Shown: positions 23,904-32,413 of the stretch, one piece after another
How positions within the stretch are numbered: position 1 is the first letter of the stretch
Layout of the letters: the number at the start of each line of letters is the position of its first letter
Assembly (NCBI GenBank): GCA_937867335.1
Contig: CALMKX010000337.1
Location: 1 to 47,725, forward strand
Direction of reading: 5' to 3'
DNA length: 47,725 nucleotides
Source: an uncultured Acidobacteriota bacterium
GTDB taxonomy: Bacteria > Acidobacteriota > Thermoanaerobaculia > Multivoradales > SZUA-115
Position numbers and translations under genes: made by a program
The notes under the pieces: model-generated
The model's database searches: none
What the model was told of the DNA's origin: nothing
Seen by the model: only the letters and a program-made list of their open reading frames with translations

Positions 23904-26168
23904 CTACTCCACCACCGGCTCCGGGTCGTCGAACCAGAACCAGTGATCCCTGCGGGGCTGGGCGTCGCGGCGGAAGATCTCTCGGCGGCGCTCGCCGAAA
24001 CCCCAGCTGCCCACGCGTAGGCCGGTTTCGGGGTCGATCAACGCCTCGACCAGGTCGTCCGGCTGCTCGGGAGGCTGGCTGCCTTCGAGCTCCACCGCCT
24101 TGCCGAGGGCCTTGCGCCACAGGGGTGCCGCGGCTTCAGCTCCGGTCAAGCCGAGAGGCTCGCCGCTGTCGAGGCCCAGCCACACCACCCCCACCAGCCC
24201 ACCCGCCGTGCCGGCGAACCAGGCGTCCCGCCGCTCCGAGGAGGTGCCCGTCTTGCCGGCGATCACCACACCCGGAATCGCCGCCGCGCGCCCTGAGCCT
24301 TCCTCCACCGCGTCGCGCATCAGGTCGCGTACTAGCCAGGCGGTGGCCGCGCTCGCCACCCTGTGGTCCTTCGCCTTGAAGCGGGCGAGGGCCCAGCCCT
24401 CGGAGTTGCTGATGCGCGTCAACGGACGCGGCTCGCTCACCCGGCCCAGCCGGCCGAACACCGTGTAGGCCTGCGCCAGCTCGAGCGGAGTGGTTTCCAC
24501 TGCCCCCAGAGAGAAAGCCGGCGGCACCGGCTCGGGCAGGGTGAGCCCGGCCTCCCGGAGGCGCTCGGCCGTGGCCGAGAAGCCGCACCAGCGGGCCAGC
24601 CGTACGAACGGCACGTTGAGCGAAGCTTCGAGCGCCTGGCGCAAGGTCACCGTGCCACGAAAGCGGCCGTCGTTGTTGGCCGGCTTCCAGACCTGCCCGG
24701 AGTCGGGCAGCCTCAGCTCGAGCGCCCGGTCGAGGACCCGGGTGGACGGGAAGACCGGGCCTCGCTCGCCGCAGCGCTCGAAAGCCTCGAGCAGGACGAG
24801 CGGCTTCACCGTGGAGCCCGGTTGGCGGTGAGCGCTGCGGGCACGGTCGAAGCCGCCGCGGCTCTGGCGCGGATCACCGCCCAGATACGCTAGCACCCGC
24901 CCGCTCCCGGCCTCGAGAATCACCGCCGCTGCCGAGAGCGGCTGCCGGCCCAAGCGCCGGTAGGCCTTGCGCAGATGGTCGAGCTGCGTTGCTGCGGCCG
25001 CTTCCAGCGCTTGCTGGGCCAGCGGGTCGAGGGTGGTTTCCATCACCACGCCGCGGCCCTTTTCGAGCCTCCCCCCCACCTCCCGCTGGGCAATCTCGTT
25101 GAGCCAGCCGAGGAAGGCCTGGCCCCCTCCCGCCTCGGGCGGAGAGAGCTTGAGGCCGAGGGGGCTCTGCCGCGCTGCTGCGACCTCCCCGGCGCTCGCC
25201 CAGGAGAGCTTGGCCAGGCGTTCCAGAACCACGTTGCGGCGGGCCAAGGCCTCGGCGGGATGGCGGTCCGGGGCCAGTCGATTGGGGGATTGGATGATGC
25301 CGGCGAGAAGCGCCGCTTCGGCCAGAGAGAGGGTCCGGGCTTCCTTCGAGAAGTAGGCCCGCGCCGCCGCCCCGATGCCATGTACCGCGAGGCCTCCCAC
25401 GTGGCCGTAGTAGACATGGTTCAGGTAGGACTCGAGGATCTCCTTCTTGTCGTGCTCGGCCTCGAGCACCACCGCCCGCACCGCCTCGGAGACCTTTCGC
25501 CCCAGGGTGCGCTTGGGGGTCAGGTCCCGCATCTTGACCAGCTGCTGGGTGAGCGTGCTGCCACCTTGAACCACGCCTCCTCGCAGCAGGTTGGCGAGCA
25601 CCGCGCGGGCGATCGCTCGATAGTCCACGCCGGGATGGTCGAAGAACCGCGAGTCCTCGATCGCGAGCAGCGGCCGCCAAACTCGCTCCGGAAGGTCGGC
25701 GAGGTGGATCGGCAGCCGGGGCGCACGGTCTCCTGAAAGCGATTCAGCGAGCAGCTCGCCTTCGAGGTAGGGCATCTCCTCCCTCGCCGGCTCGCCCGGC
25801 GCTGTGGCCGGGCCGAGGATTCGCCCCTTCGCCCCCAGCCGCACCCCCACTCTGGCCGCCGGCTGCCAGGCGCCATCGCGCCAGTGCGTGCGGCGGAAGA
25901 TCCACAGCTCGCCCTGGCTTTGCGCGAACTCCCCGGGGCTTTGGGGCGAGTGGCCCTGGGCGGTGTGGTAACCCAACCGGGCCAGCCTCTCGAGCACTCG
26001 TGCCTGGGCCAGCGTCGCCCCGCGGGGCAGTTCGAAGGGCGAGGCGAACACCCTCACCTCGCTGCGCCCGAAGTCCTGCTCCAGGGAGTTGGCGCTCGGC
26101 TCGTCCGCCCTGGCCGCGGCGGCGAGGCCGAGGAGCAGGCAGGAGATCACGCAACGGGCGAAGCTCAA
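23904..26168 (-). CDS. Bifunctional penicillin-binding protein, PBP1B-like (glycosyltransferase and transpeptidase)
   Basis: The enzyme polymerises glycan strands from lipid II and cross-links them. The 754-residue product has a signal/anchor (residues 5-21), a UB2H-like domain (~36-118: SEVRVFASPFELPRGATLAQARVLERL), the GT51 domain with catalytic Glu171 in EDSRFFDHPGVDYRAI and the GGSTLTQQLVK motif (202-212), and the transpeptidase with SxxK Ser452-Thr-Val-Lys455, SLN at 516-518 and KTGTS at 639-643. UB2H is the PBP1B-specific docking site for the LpoB activator. The frame is open much farther upstream inside mtaB; I take the TTG at 26168, preceded by GAGGTGA seven bases away and overlapping the mtaB stop (TTGA). 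Confidence 0.92.
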   Translation of the reverse strand: MSFARCVISCLLLGLAAAARADEPSANSLEQDFGRSEVRVFASPFELPRGATLAQARVLERLARLGYHTAQGHSPQSPGEFAQSQGELWIFRRTHWRDGAWQPAARVGVRLGAKGRILGPATAPGEPAREEMPYLEGELLAESLSGDRAPRLPIHLADLPERVWRPLLAIEDSRFFDHPGVDYRAIARAVLANLLRGGVVQGGSTLTQQLVKMRDLTPKRTLGRKVSEAVRAVVLEAEHDKKEILESYLNHVYYGHVGGLAVHGIGAAARAYFSKEARTLSLAEAALLAGIIQSPNRLAPDRHPAEALARRNVVLERLAKLSWASAGEVAAARQSPLGLKLSPPEAGGGQAFLGWLNEIAQREVGGRLEKGRGVVMETTLDPLAQQALEAAAATQLDHLRKAYRRLGRQPLSAAAVILEAGSGRVLAYLGGDPRQSRGGFDRARSAHRQPGSTVKPLVLLEAFERCGERGPVFPSTRVLDRALELRLPDSGQVWKPANNDGRFRGTVTLRQALEASLNVPFVRLARWCGFSATAERLREAGLTLPEPVPPAFSLGAVETTPLELAQAYTVFGRLGRVSEPRPLTRISNSEGWALARFKAKDHRVASAATAWLVRDLMRDAVEEGSGRAAAIPGVVIAGKTGTSSERRDAWFAGTAGGLVGVVWLGLDSGEPLGLTGAEAAAPLWRKALGKAVELEGSQPPEQPDDLVEALIDPETGLRVGSWGFGERRREIFRRDAQPRRDHWFWFDDPEPVVE

Positions 26169-27427
26169 GGGATCACCTCGCCCGCGGCTCCACCCGCCAC
26201 CGGCCCCAGGATGCGTGTGGCCGTCACGTGGTTGCGGGCGATCCCCGGACTCTTCGTGTGGACCCGCAGGTAGTTGTCGCTGTAGCCCTGCCAGGCCCCA
26301 TTTTCGTTGGTTTCCCAGAGCACGGGCAGCACCTGGCCTCGCTGCTCGGCGGTGAAGCGCTCCTGCGCCAGCTGGGCCGCCTCGAGCATCTCGGCCGTCC
26401 TTGCGCGCGCCTCGGCGGCGGTAACCGCCCCGGGCATTGCCGCCGCCACCGTGCCCGGCCGCGGCGAATAGCGGAAGACGTGCACCCGGGCGAAAGGCAG
26501 GGCCGCCACCCGCTCGAGGGATTCCCGGTGCTCCACCGCCGTCTCTCCCGGAAAGCCCACGATCACGTCCGTGGTGAGGCCGATGCCCGGAACCTGCTCC
26601 GTGATCTGCGCGACCAGGCTCTCGTACCTCTCGGCCGTATAAGGCCGCCGCATCCGGCGCAACGTGGCCGAGCAGCCGCTCTGGAGCGAGAGATGGAGGT
26701 GGCGGCAAAGGCGCCGGTCGGCGAACAACGCGAGCAGGCGCGAGTCGAAATTCCAGGGTGCCACCGAGGTGAGGCGCAGCCGTTCGACGGCCGTTTCGCC
26801 CAGGAGGCGAGCCACCAGGTCCGAGAGCTTCCGGCCGGCTTCGTGCCAGTCCGAGATCTGGACGCCGGTGAGCACCACCTCGCGGTAGCCCCCCGCCACC
26901 AGGCCCCGGACTTCTTCCACGACCTCTTCGGCCGGCCGGCTCCACTCACGGCCTCGGGTGCTGGGGATGATGCAGAAGGCGCAGCGATGATCGCAGCCAT
27001 CGCCGATCTTCACCGTGGCCCGGGCGTGGCTGGCGGCGAAAGGCAGGTAGGGGAGCTGGGGGTCGACGGCGTCTTCCACCGCTTGCGAAGAGAAAGCCGC
27101 CTCCACCAGGCTCACCAGCCGCTGCTTCTGGTGGTTGGGCACCACCAGATCGGCCTCGGGGGATAGAGAGCCGGAGGCGCTGCCCGCCGAGGCGTAGCAG
27201 CCGGTTAGCACGGTGCGCACTTGCGGGTGCTCGCGCCGGCTCCGGCGTAGCCGGCGGCGGGATTCGCTCGCGGCCTCGCCTGTCACGGTGCACGAGTTGA
27301 TCACGTGCACATCGGCTTCGGCGAGAGCCGGCACCACGCGATGCCCCGCCGCCCGGAACTGGCGAGCGAAGGCCTCGAGCTCGGCCAGGTTGAGCTTGCA
27401 GCCGAGGTGCGAGAGGAAGATCCGCAT
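26165..27427 (-). CDS. mtaB: tRNA (N6-threonylcarbamoyladenosine(37)-C2)-methylthiotransferase MtaB
   Basis: MtaB adds a methylthio group to t6A at position 37 of tRNAs that read ANN codons. The 420-residue product shows the three-part methylthiotransferase layout. The N-terminal domain carries cysteines C10 (HLGCKLN), C46 (NSCTVTGEA) and C77 (LTGCYAS). The radical-SAM domain carries C145, C149 and C152 in GCDHRCAFCIIPSTRGREWSR. The C-terminus reads as a TRAM domain. GCKLN and CTVT with CIIP favour MtaB over MiaB and RimO. The ATG at 27427 shares one base with the stop of the Sfp-type gene (TGATG), and its own stop overlaps the PBP start, so the three genes form a coupled operon. Confidence 0.92.
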   Translation of the reverse strand: MRIFLSHLGCKLNLAELEAFARQFRAAGHRVVPALAEADVHVINSCTVTGEAASESRRRLRRSRREHPQVRTVLTGCYASAGSASGSLSPEADLVVPNHQKQRLVSLVEAAFSSQAVEDAVDPQLPYLPFAASHARATVKIGDGCDHRCAFCIIPSTRGREWSRPAEEVVEEVRGLVAGGYREVVLTGVQISDWHEAGRKLSDLVARLLGETAVERLRLTSVAPWNFDSRLLALFADRRLCRHLHLSLQSGCSATLRRMRRPYTAERYESLVAQITEQVPGIGLTTDVIVGFPGETAVEHRESLERVAALPFARVHVFRYSPRPGTVAAAMPGAVTAAEARARTAEMLEAAQLAQERFTAEQRGQVLPVLWETNENGAWQGYSDNYLRVHTKSPGIARNHVTATRILGPVAGGAAGEVIP

Positions 27428-28182
27428 CAGCCCTCCGGCCGCCAGCTCCAGCACTCGAGCCGCCAGTGGGCTCCTTCGATCGCCACGGCCCCCAGGAATT
27501 CCACGGCGGGTTCCAGGTGGTAGAGATTCCAGCTTGCCGCCCGCTCCACACTGCCCTCGAGCGCCAACATCCTCGCCGGCTCTCCCGGTGCCAGCGTGAC
27601 GTCGAAACGGTCGAGCGGGGCCGTGATGCCCTCTCCGACGGCCTTCAGATAGGCTTCTTTACGCGTCCAGCAATTGAAGAAGCCGCGAACCCGGAGCGCC
27701 GGGGGCAACGCTAGCAACACCTCGCTTTCGCGCCGCGAGAAGAAACGCTCGGCGAGCGCCTCGAGGTCCGAGAGAGGACGAAGATGCTCCACATCAACCC
27801 CGAGCTCCTGGTTGCGCGTGATTCCCAGCAGCGCGAGCTCTTCCGAGTTCGACAGATTGAATTGGAGCCCACCCCTGCCCGAGCCGTCGGCGAGTGCCGG
27901 TTTGCCCTTCGGGCCGAAGTCGTAGCGGATTCGCTCCGGGGCGAGGCCCAGGTAGGCGCCGAGCACCACGCGCTGGAAACCTCGGCCCACGATGAACCGC
28001 CGTCGGTGGACGTCGAAGCGGTAGCGGTCCGCTCGGGTCTGCTCCTCCGGGTCGAGGAGCCGGCGCAGCTCGGCGACCCGGAATTCGGGAGGATCGAGCC
28101 TCGCGACCCAGAGGTGGATCTGGCCGGCCTCGAGCAAAGGGCCTCGGCTCTGCGGGTCCGCGGTTGGAAAACGCAGGCTCAT
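27427..28182 (-). CDS. 4'-phosphopantetheinyl transferase, Sfp type
   Basis: This enzyme moves the phosphopantetheine arm of CoA onto a serine of acyl- or peptidyl-carrier proteins. The 251-residue product has the Sfp motifs: FVGRG-type P1 region (RRRFIVGRGFQR), KPALADG, the FNLSNSEELALLGIT block, LGVDVEHLRP with Mg-binding Asp and Glu, and FNCWTRKEAYLKAVGEGITAPLD. Length and two-halved structure fit Sfp rather than the shorter AcpS. No polyketide or peptide synthetase lies in the window, so the target is unknown and could be primary-metabolism carrier protein. It starts only six bases after a -10-like TAGACT, suggesting a leaderless mRNA. Confidence 0.92.
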   Translation of the reverse strand: MSLRFPTADPQSRGPLLEAGQIHLWVARLDPPEFRVAELRRLLDPEEQTRADRYRFDVHRRRFIVGRGFQRVVLGAYLGLAPERIRYDFGPKGKPALADGSGRGGLQFNLSNSEELALLGITRNQELGVDVEHLRPLSDLEALAERFFSRRESEVLLALPPALRVRGFFNCWTRKEAYLKAVGEGITAPLDRFDVTLAPGEPARMLALEGSVERAASWNLYHLEPAVEFLGAVAIEGAHWRLECWSWRPEG

Positions 28183-28640
28183 CGCGAAAGTCTACCTGGA
28201 CGAGGGCGTCTAACTCAGGCAGGGGCGGCTCCAAAGTTGAGCCAGCTGGCTCCGAGGCGGCTCCAACCGGCGGCCGAAGAGGAGAAGGACAGAAGAATTC
28301 CAGGCTTCGATCAGGCAGAGGGAGCGCGGCCTGAGAACAGCGTCCGAGGCCGCTTTCGCGCTTCTGGCACGGAATTGCCGCTTATTGCAATCCGTATCCA
28401 GATAACATTTGCAGCAATCAAGGAAAAAGCGGGCACGCCCCTTGCTCTAAGGTTCTGCAGGAGATTCAAGCGCTTGCCGGCCGGTTCGCTGTAGTTGTGT
28501 TGGATAGGAAGAGGAAAGTAGTTCTGCGCTGGCCTCGGCTACCCGTAGCCGCGAGACGGATCCGGTTGCATATTTCGATTATCGGAACCGACTTTGCGAA
28601 CGGGATCGAGCCCGGCGAATTCTATGAAGGGGGGTAAGAA
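28183..28640. other. 458-base intergenic stretch without a recognisable gene
   Basis: Only the operon promoter at 28189-28194 is assignable with some support. From about 28360 onward the DNA looks less GC-rich than neighbouring genes. A partial inverted repeat joins ATTGCAA (28384-28390) with TTGCAGCAAT (28409-28418), which could be an operator. A long plus-strand frame through the left part has no protein-like features and is a shadow of the minus-strand gene. I see no RNA gene. Confidence 0.5.
28189..28194 (-). promoter_or_regulatory. -10 element of the Sfp-mtaB-PBP operon, leaderless
   Basis: TAGACT on the minus strand is separated by six bases from the ATG at 28182, exactly the spacing expected if the A of ATG is the first transcribed base. 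Confidence 0.45.
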
Positions 28641-29105
28641 ATGAGCATCATGACCCTGGACTCGGCTTCTGTTGGTCGCCTGAAGAACATTGCCGAAGAA
28701 GTGCTGGCCGCATTCCTCGAGGCCGCAGCGCCTGGTGTCCCGGACCCGAAGCTCGCTCTCACTATCTTCGAGTGGTGCATCTTGCTGACCCTCAAGCACG
28801 AGCTGCCTGGGGACTTCCTCCTCGACGTATGGGAAGGCAGTTTCGCCCAATGGGAGAAGCAGTCTCCTCCTTGGTACGAAGGCCCAGACTCAAAGCTCTA
28901 CGGCGCGGCAAAGTCGGGAGCGATCGAGCATGCTCAGGAGGTTGGGCGTAGAGCACTGAAATTCGCCTCGATAGACGAGCCAGGGAGCGAGACTCCTCGG
29001 CTGACGGGTGAGCACTTCCTGCGAGCGCACTCCGAATTCCTCGCGAAGAAGCAGCTCGAGGGTAACTGCTCGTTCTTCTGCAACCCTGCACCCTCGGCGA
29101 AGTGA
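28641..29105 (+). CDS. Unrecognised 154-residue protein with a C-terminal two-cysteine tail
   Basis: I do not recognise this family. The ATG at 28641 follows GGGGGTAAG, a good ribosome binding site. The protein is mainly helical, with an Ala/Leu-rich start (LKNIAEEVLAAFLEAAAPGVPD), a hydrophobic middle (LALTIFEWCILLTLKHELPGDFLLDVWEG), a Trp/Tyr-containing segment (WEKQSPPWYEG) and a short end, GNCSFFCNPAPSAK, with paired cysteines. There is no signal peptide. Codon choice seems less GC-biased than in the flanking genes and the preceding gap is unusually long, both consistent with later acquisition. It lies 16 bases before the kinase gene, so they are probably co-transcribed and might work together. 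A precursor-peptide-like role for the tail is only a possibility. Confidence 0.7.
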   Translation: MSIMTLDSASVGRLKNIAEEVLAAFLEAAAPGVPDPKLALTIFEWCILLTLKHELPGDFLLDVWEGSFAQWEKQSPPWYEGPDSKLYGAAKSGAIEHAQEVGRRALKFASIDEPGSETPRLTGEHFLRAHSEFLAKKQLEGNCSFFCNPAPSAK

Positions 29106-29121
29106 GGCTGAGGACTGTCGC

Positions 29122-31716
29122 GTGACGATCCGACGGGCTCTGGAAGCGACTCTCGCCGGGCTGGCGCTGATCAAGTGTCTCTTGGCCGCGGCGGGGTTCT
29201 TCGTGGGTACGCCGACCGAGTTGGTGACCCCTCGCCCGGTTCAGCTGCTGTTGATCGCCAGCTTCGCTGGAGTCGGGGGGTTCCTGCTCCACGGCGGCCG
29301 TAAGGACCCGCGAGCGTCGTTCCTCGGTATGTCTTGGTTGCTGACGGGCGCAGCCTTCAGCAACGAGTTCTTGAAACATCTCCAGGGAGTGGCCGGGGCC
29401 TCTCTTGGCGCAGTCTTCCTTGCTCTGCGCCGAGTGGATGTCCCGGCCTTCCTTCCCCTGTACCTGACGCTCTTTGCTACCTATTTCCCCGAGTCGCCGC
29501 AACGACTCGGCCGAACCCATCGGCTGATCCTCTGGCTGCTGGCGGCGATCGGTGGCTTGATGTTTCTGGTTCCGTTCCTGGAGGAGTCCGAGCGCGGTCC
29601 GATCCTGGGAAGGGTCGCGAACTTCTCTACGGCCGGCCTCCAGTACGTGCTCTGCCTGGTACCGATTCTGGTGGCCTACTTCCGCAAGAGGCCCGTGACT
29701 CTCGCCGAGAGTCGGCGCGGCCGCCTTTTTCTCGCCTCGATCTTCGTCGGTGCAGCACCGGTGGCCGTGTGCCTCATCCTCGAGTTCAGCGTGCCCGCGT
29801 TCAGCCCCTTCATGCTCGACACGCCTCTGGGGCGAACGGTCGGAGCTCTCGCCACTCTGAGTCTCGCCACCATCCCTTTCACCACCACCTACTCGGTGGT
29901 GCGGCACAAGGTTCTCGATGTCAAGCTCATCGCTCGCAAGGCCTTGCAGCACTTGCTCGCGCGGTTCACGGTGGCGATCCTGACGCTGGCGCCGCTAGGG
30001 GGCTTGGTCGCTTTCCTGGTCACGAACCGGGATCAGACCCTTACCCAACTCTTCAGCGGGCCGAGCTTCTTGATCCTCGCCCTGCTCACCGGCGCCGGAC
30101 TCGTCGGCCTCCGGAGTCGCGAGGGGATTCTGCGTTTCGTGGACGTGAAGTTCTTCGCCGAGCAACACGCTTCCTGGGAATTCCTGGGCCAGCTGGCGAA
30201 GGAATTCCGCCTGTCCAGCACCACCGCCGAGCTGGCTCGGGACATCGCCAACGGCATCGACCGTGCCCTGCATCTCGAAACCGTGGCGGTGCTGGTTCAC
30301 AGTCGGAAAACCGGCCGCCTGGTCGATCCGGCCGAGCAGTGCCAGCCCTTCGACCCGACCTCGGAGCTCGGCAAGCTCGCCTCGGCCAATCACGCGCCGC
30401 TCGAAACCGACCTCACCGACCCCAACACTCCGTTGAAGAGCCTGCCGGAGGAGGATCGCTACTGGATCGCCGACAACCGCTTTCGCCTGCTGGTGCCCTT
30501 GTCGAGCATGGACGGTTCGCTCTTGGGCTTGATCGGCCTCGGCGAACGCCGCAGCGGTAGCCCCTTCCTGGCCGAGGACCTCAAGTTGCTCGACACCCTG
30601 GCGGATTCGGCCGCCATCAAGCTCGAGTTGCTGCTGATGCACGAGAACGAGCTGCCGGACCAGCGGCCGCCCACACTCCCGGCCAACCCCGACGAGCATC
30701 TCCGACCGGCCCGTGAATGCGTTCGCTGCGGCACCGCCCTGTCGCCGGAAGCCCTTTCCTGTGGCCGCTGCGACAGACCGACCGAGCTGCAGGAGGCGCG
30801 GGTACCCTACATCTTGCCAGGACGGCTCCGCTTCCAGCGGCGCATCGGCTCAGGTGGGATGGGCATTGTCTACCTCGCCATGGACCTGAAACTGGGAACC
30901 ACCCGCGCGGTCAAGACGCTGCGGCGAGTCTCTCCCGAGGATAGCGTGAGGCTGCAGGCCGAAGCGCGAATCGCCGCGGCGGTGACCCATCCGAACCTCG
31001 CCACCGTGTACGGTATCGAGTCCTGGCGGGGAACTCCGATGCTGATCCTCGAGCACCTGCCCAACGGCACCCTGCTTCAGCGCCTGTCGCGCAAACCCCT
31101 GGGGCTCTCCGAGACATTGCGCCTGGGCCTTGCCATCACGGGCGCCGTGGAGCGGCTGCACGATCACGGCATCCTTCACCGCGACATCAAGCCCAGCAAC
31201 ATCGGCTTCGCCCAGGACGAAACCCCCAAGCTGATGGATTTCGGCATCGCCCGGGTCCAGGTGGATCCGCGGCGAGACGGCGGCTCGGACCGGCGCTCCC
31301 TGCCCGCCGACGCCGCTGCAACGCCCACCATCTTGTGGACTCGGCGCGGTCCCAGCCGGGCATCGCAAAAGCTGATCGGTACGGTTTCCTATCTGCCGCC
31401 CGAGGCGTTTCGAAAAGGTTTCGAAGCGGACCCGAGCACCGACCTCTGGGCGCTCTGCCTAGTGCTCTACGAGTGCCTGACCGGCGAACAGGTCTTCACC
31501 GGCGACGAAATCGGCAAGATCATCCAGGACATCCGCAAGGGCGTGCCGCCGCTCGAGGAGATCTGGCGCGAGGCGGAGCTACCGCTCTGTCAGTTCTTCG
31601 AGCGCAACCTGGCGAGCGATCGCGCGCGCCGGGCTCCCACAGCTTCCGCGCTGATGCGAGAGTTGCAGCGCCTTAGCAGCAGCCTGCAGGCGGACGACCG
31701 GCAGGCGGTGAACTGA
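29122..31716 (+). CDS. Membrane sensor-type Ser/Thr protein kinase (multi-TM, GAF, zinc ribbon, kinase)
   Basis: The 864-residue protein starts at the GTG at 29122. Residues ~10-330 contain about eight hydrophobic segments, ending in VVRHKVLDVKLIARKALQHLLARF, a segment like the link after the 7TM sensor of bacterial histidine kinases. Residues ~350-505 look like a GAF domain. A zinc ribbon follows with Cys533, 536, 547 and 550 (CVRCGTAL, CGRC). The C-terminal kinase domain has GSGGMG (576-581), Lys598 in AVKTL, HRDIKPSN with Asp688, DFG at 706-708, and YLPPEAF in place of APE. All catalytic residues are intact. The usual bacterial order is kinase first and sensor outside; here a histidine-kinase-style sensor is joined to a Hanks-type kinase. 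Substrates unknown. It follows the orphan gene by 16 bases. Confidence 0.88.
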   Translation: MTIRRALEATLAGLALIKCLLAAAGFFVGTPTELVTPRPVQLLLIASFAGVGGFLLHGGRKDPRASFLGMSWLLTGAAFSNEFLKHLQGVAGASLGAVFLALRRVDVPAFLPLYLTLFATYFPESPQRLGRTHRLILWLLAAIGGLMFLVPFLEESERGPILGRVANFSTAGLQYVLCLVPILVAYFRKRPVTLAESRRGRLFLASIFVGAAPVAVCLILEFSVPAFSPFMLDTPLGRTVGALATLSLATIPFTTTYSVVRHKVLDVKLIARKALQHLLARFTVAILTLAPLGGLVAFLVTNRDQTLTQLFSGPSFLILALLTGAGLVGLRSREGILRFVDVKFFAEQHASWEFLGQLAKEFRLSSTTAELARDIANGIDRALHLETVAVLVHSRKTGRLVDPAEQCQPFDPTSELGKLASANHAPLETDLTDPNTPLKSLPEEDRYWIADNRFRLLVPLSSMDGSLLGLIGLGERRSGSPFLAEDLKLLDTLADSAAIKLELLLMHENELPDQRPPTLPANPDEHLRPARECVRCGTALSPEALSCGRCDRPTELQEARVPYILPGRLRFQRRIGSGGMGIVYLAMDLKLGTTRAVKTLRRVSPEDSVRLQAEARIAAAVTHPNLATVYGIESWRGTPMLILEHLPNGTLLQRLSRKPLGLSETLRLGLAITGAVERLHDHGILHRDIKPSNIGFAQDETPKLMDFGIARVQVDPRRDGGSDRRSLPADAAATPTILWTRRGPSRASQKLIGTVSYLPPEAFRKGFEADPSTDLWALCLVLYECLTGEQVFTGDEIGKIIQDIRKGVPPLEEIWREAELPLCQFFERNLASDRARRAPTASALMRELQRLSSSLQADDRQAVN

Positions 31717-31725
31717 GGTGCTGGC

Positions 31726-32412
31726 TCAGAACGGCCCGCCGAGCTCCGACAACAGAGCCCGGGTCTTCACGGCCACGCCCACACCATCGCCGAGCGGAAG
31801 GATCGAAGCGCTCAACTGGGGGTGGATCATCAGGTAGGTGTTGAACGCGCGAATCGCATCCGCCTGTTCCTCACCTTCGGTTTCCTCGACCGAGAGCCGC
31901 GCGACCTTGCCTTTCCAGAGCAGGTTGTCGAACACCAGGAGGCCGCCGACGCTCATCTTCGGCAACAGCAGGTCGAGACAGCGGCGATAGCTCGTCTTGT
32001 CGCCGTCGACGTAGGCGAAATCGACCGGCGGGGGCAGCGCGGCAAGCACCTCGAGGGCCTCGCCTTCCACCAGCTGTACCCGCTCGGCGACACCGGCCCT
32101 CTCGAGATAGCCCCGGGCGCGCTCCAGCCGGTCGGCGTCGCGGTCGATCGACAACACCCGTCCCTCGGGCGCCGCTCGAGCGAGGATCAGGGCGCCGTAG
32201 CCGATCGCCGTACCGACCTCGACCAGGCTTCGCGGCTGGCGCGCGCGCACCAACGCATCGAGCAAGCGGCCCACCTCCGGGTCGCTCACCGGAATGGCCT
32301 CGGCGGCGGCCACTCTCTCCATCTCGGCCAAGAGCGGCTCGCGCGGTGGCAGCAGGCGCTCGAGGTAGCGCTCCTGCTCCTCCTGCAGGATCAGGCCTCG
32401 ACCGGCTTTCAT
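31726..32412 (-). CDS. Class I SAM-dependent O-methyltransferase (caffeoyl-CoA OMT / TrmR-like family)
   Basis: The 228-residue product shows the family signature: LVEVGTAIGYGALILARA (SAM-binding motif I), VLSIDRDADRLERARGYLERAG, VQLVEGEALEVLAAL, and FAYVDGDKTSYRRCLDLLLPKMSVGGLLVFDNLLWKGKV, which includes the metal-binding Asp and DN pair. Family knowledge: members methylate catechols or, as TrmR, 5-hydroxyuridine of tRNA. The neighbourhood of tRNA/rRNA-related genes makes a tRNA role plausible but does not prove it. It starts one base after the udk stop, the last gene of the long minus-strand run, and converges with the kinase gene nine bases away. Confidence 0.88.
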   Translation of the reverse strand: MKAGRGLILQEEQERYLERLLPPREPLLAEMERVAAAEAIPVSDPEVGRLLDALVRARQPRSLVEVGTAIGYGALILARAAPEGRVLSIDRDADRLERARGYLERAGVAERVQLVEGEALEVLAALPPPVDFAYVDGDKTSYRRCLDLLLPKMSVGGLLVFDNLLWKGKVARLSVEETEGEEQADAIRAFNTYLMIHPQLSASILPLGDGVGVAVKTRALLSELGGPF

Positions 32413-32413
32413 C

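Noticed and set aside
23904-26945. Long minus-strand frame reaching 1,013 codons for PBP1B
   Set aside because: The upstream part is antisense-like low-complexity sequence overlapping mtaB; the coupled TTG at 26168 with GAGGTGA is the better start.
27784-28494. Plus-strand open frame of 236 codons over the Sfp gene and the gap
   Set aside because: The frame is antisense to a real gene for most of its length, has no recognisable motif and no ribosome binding site; treated as a shadow.
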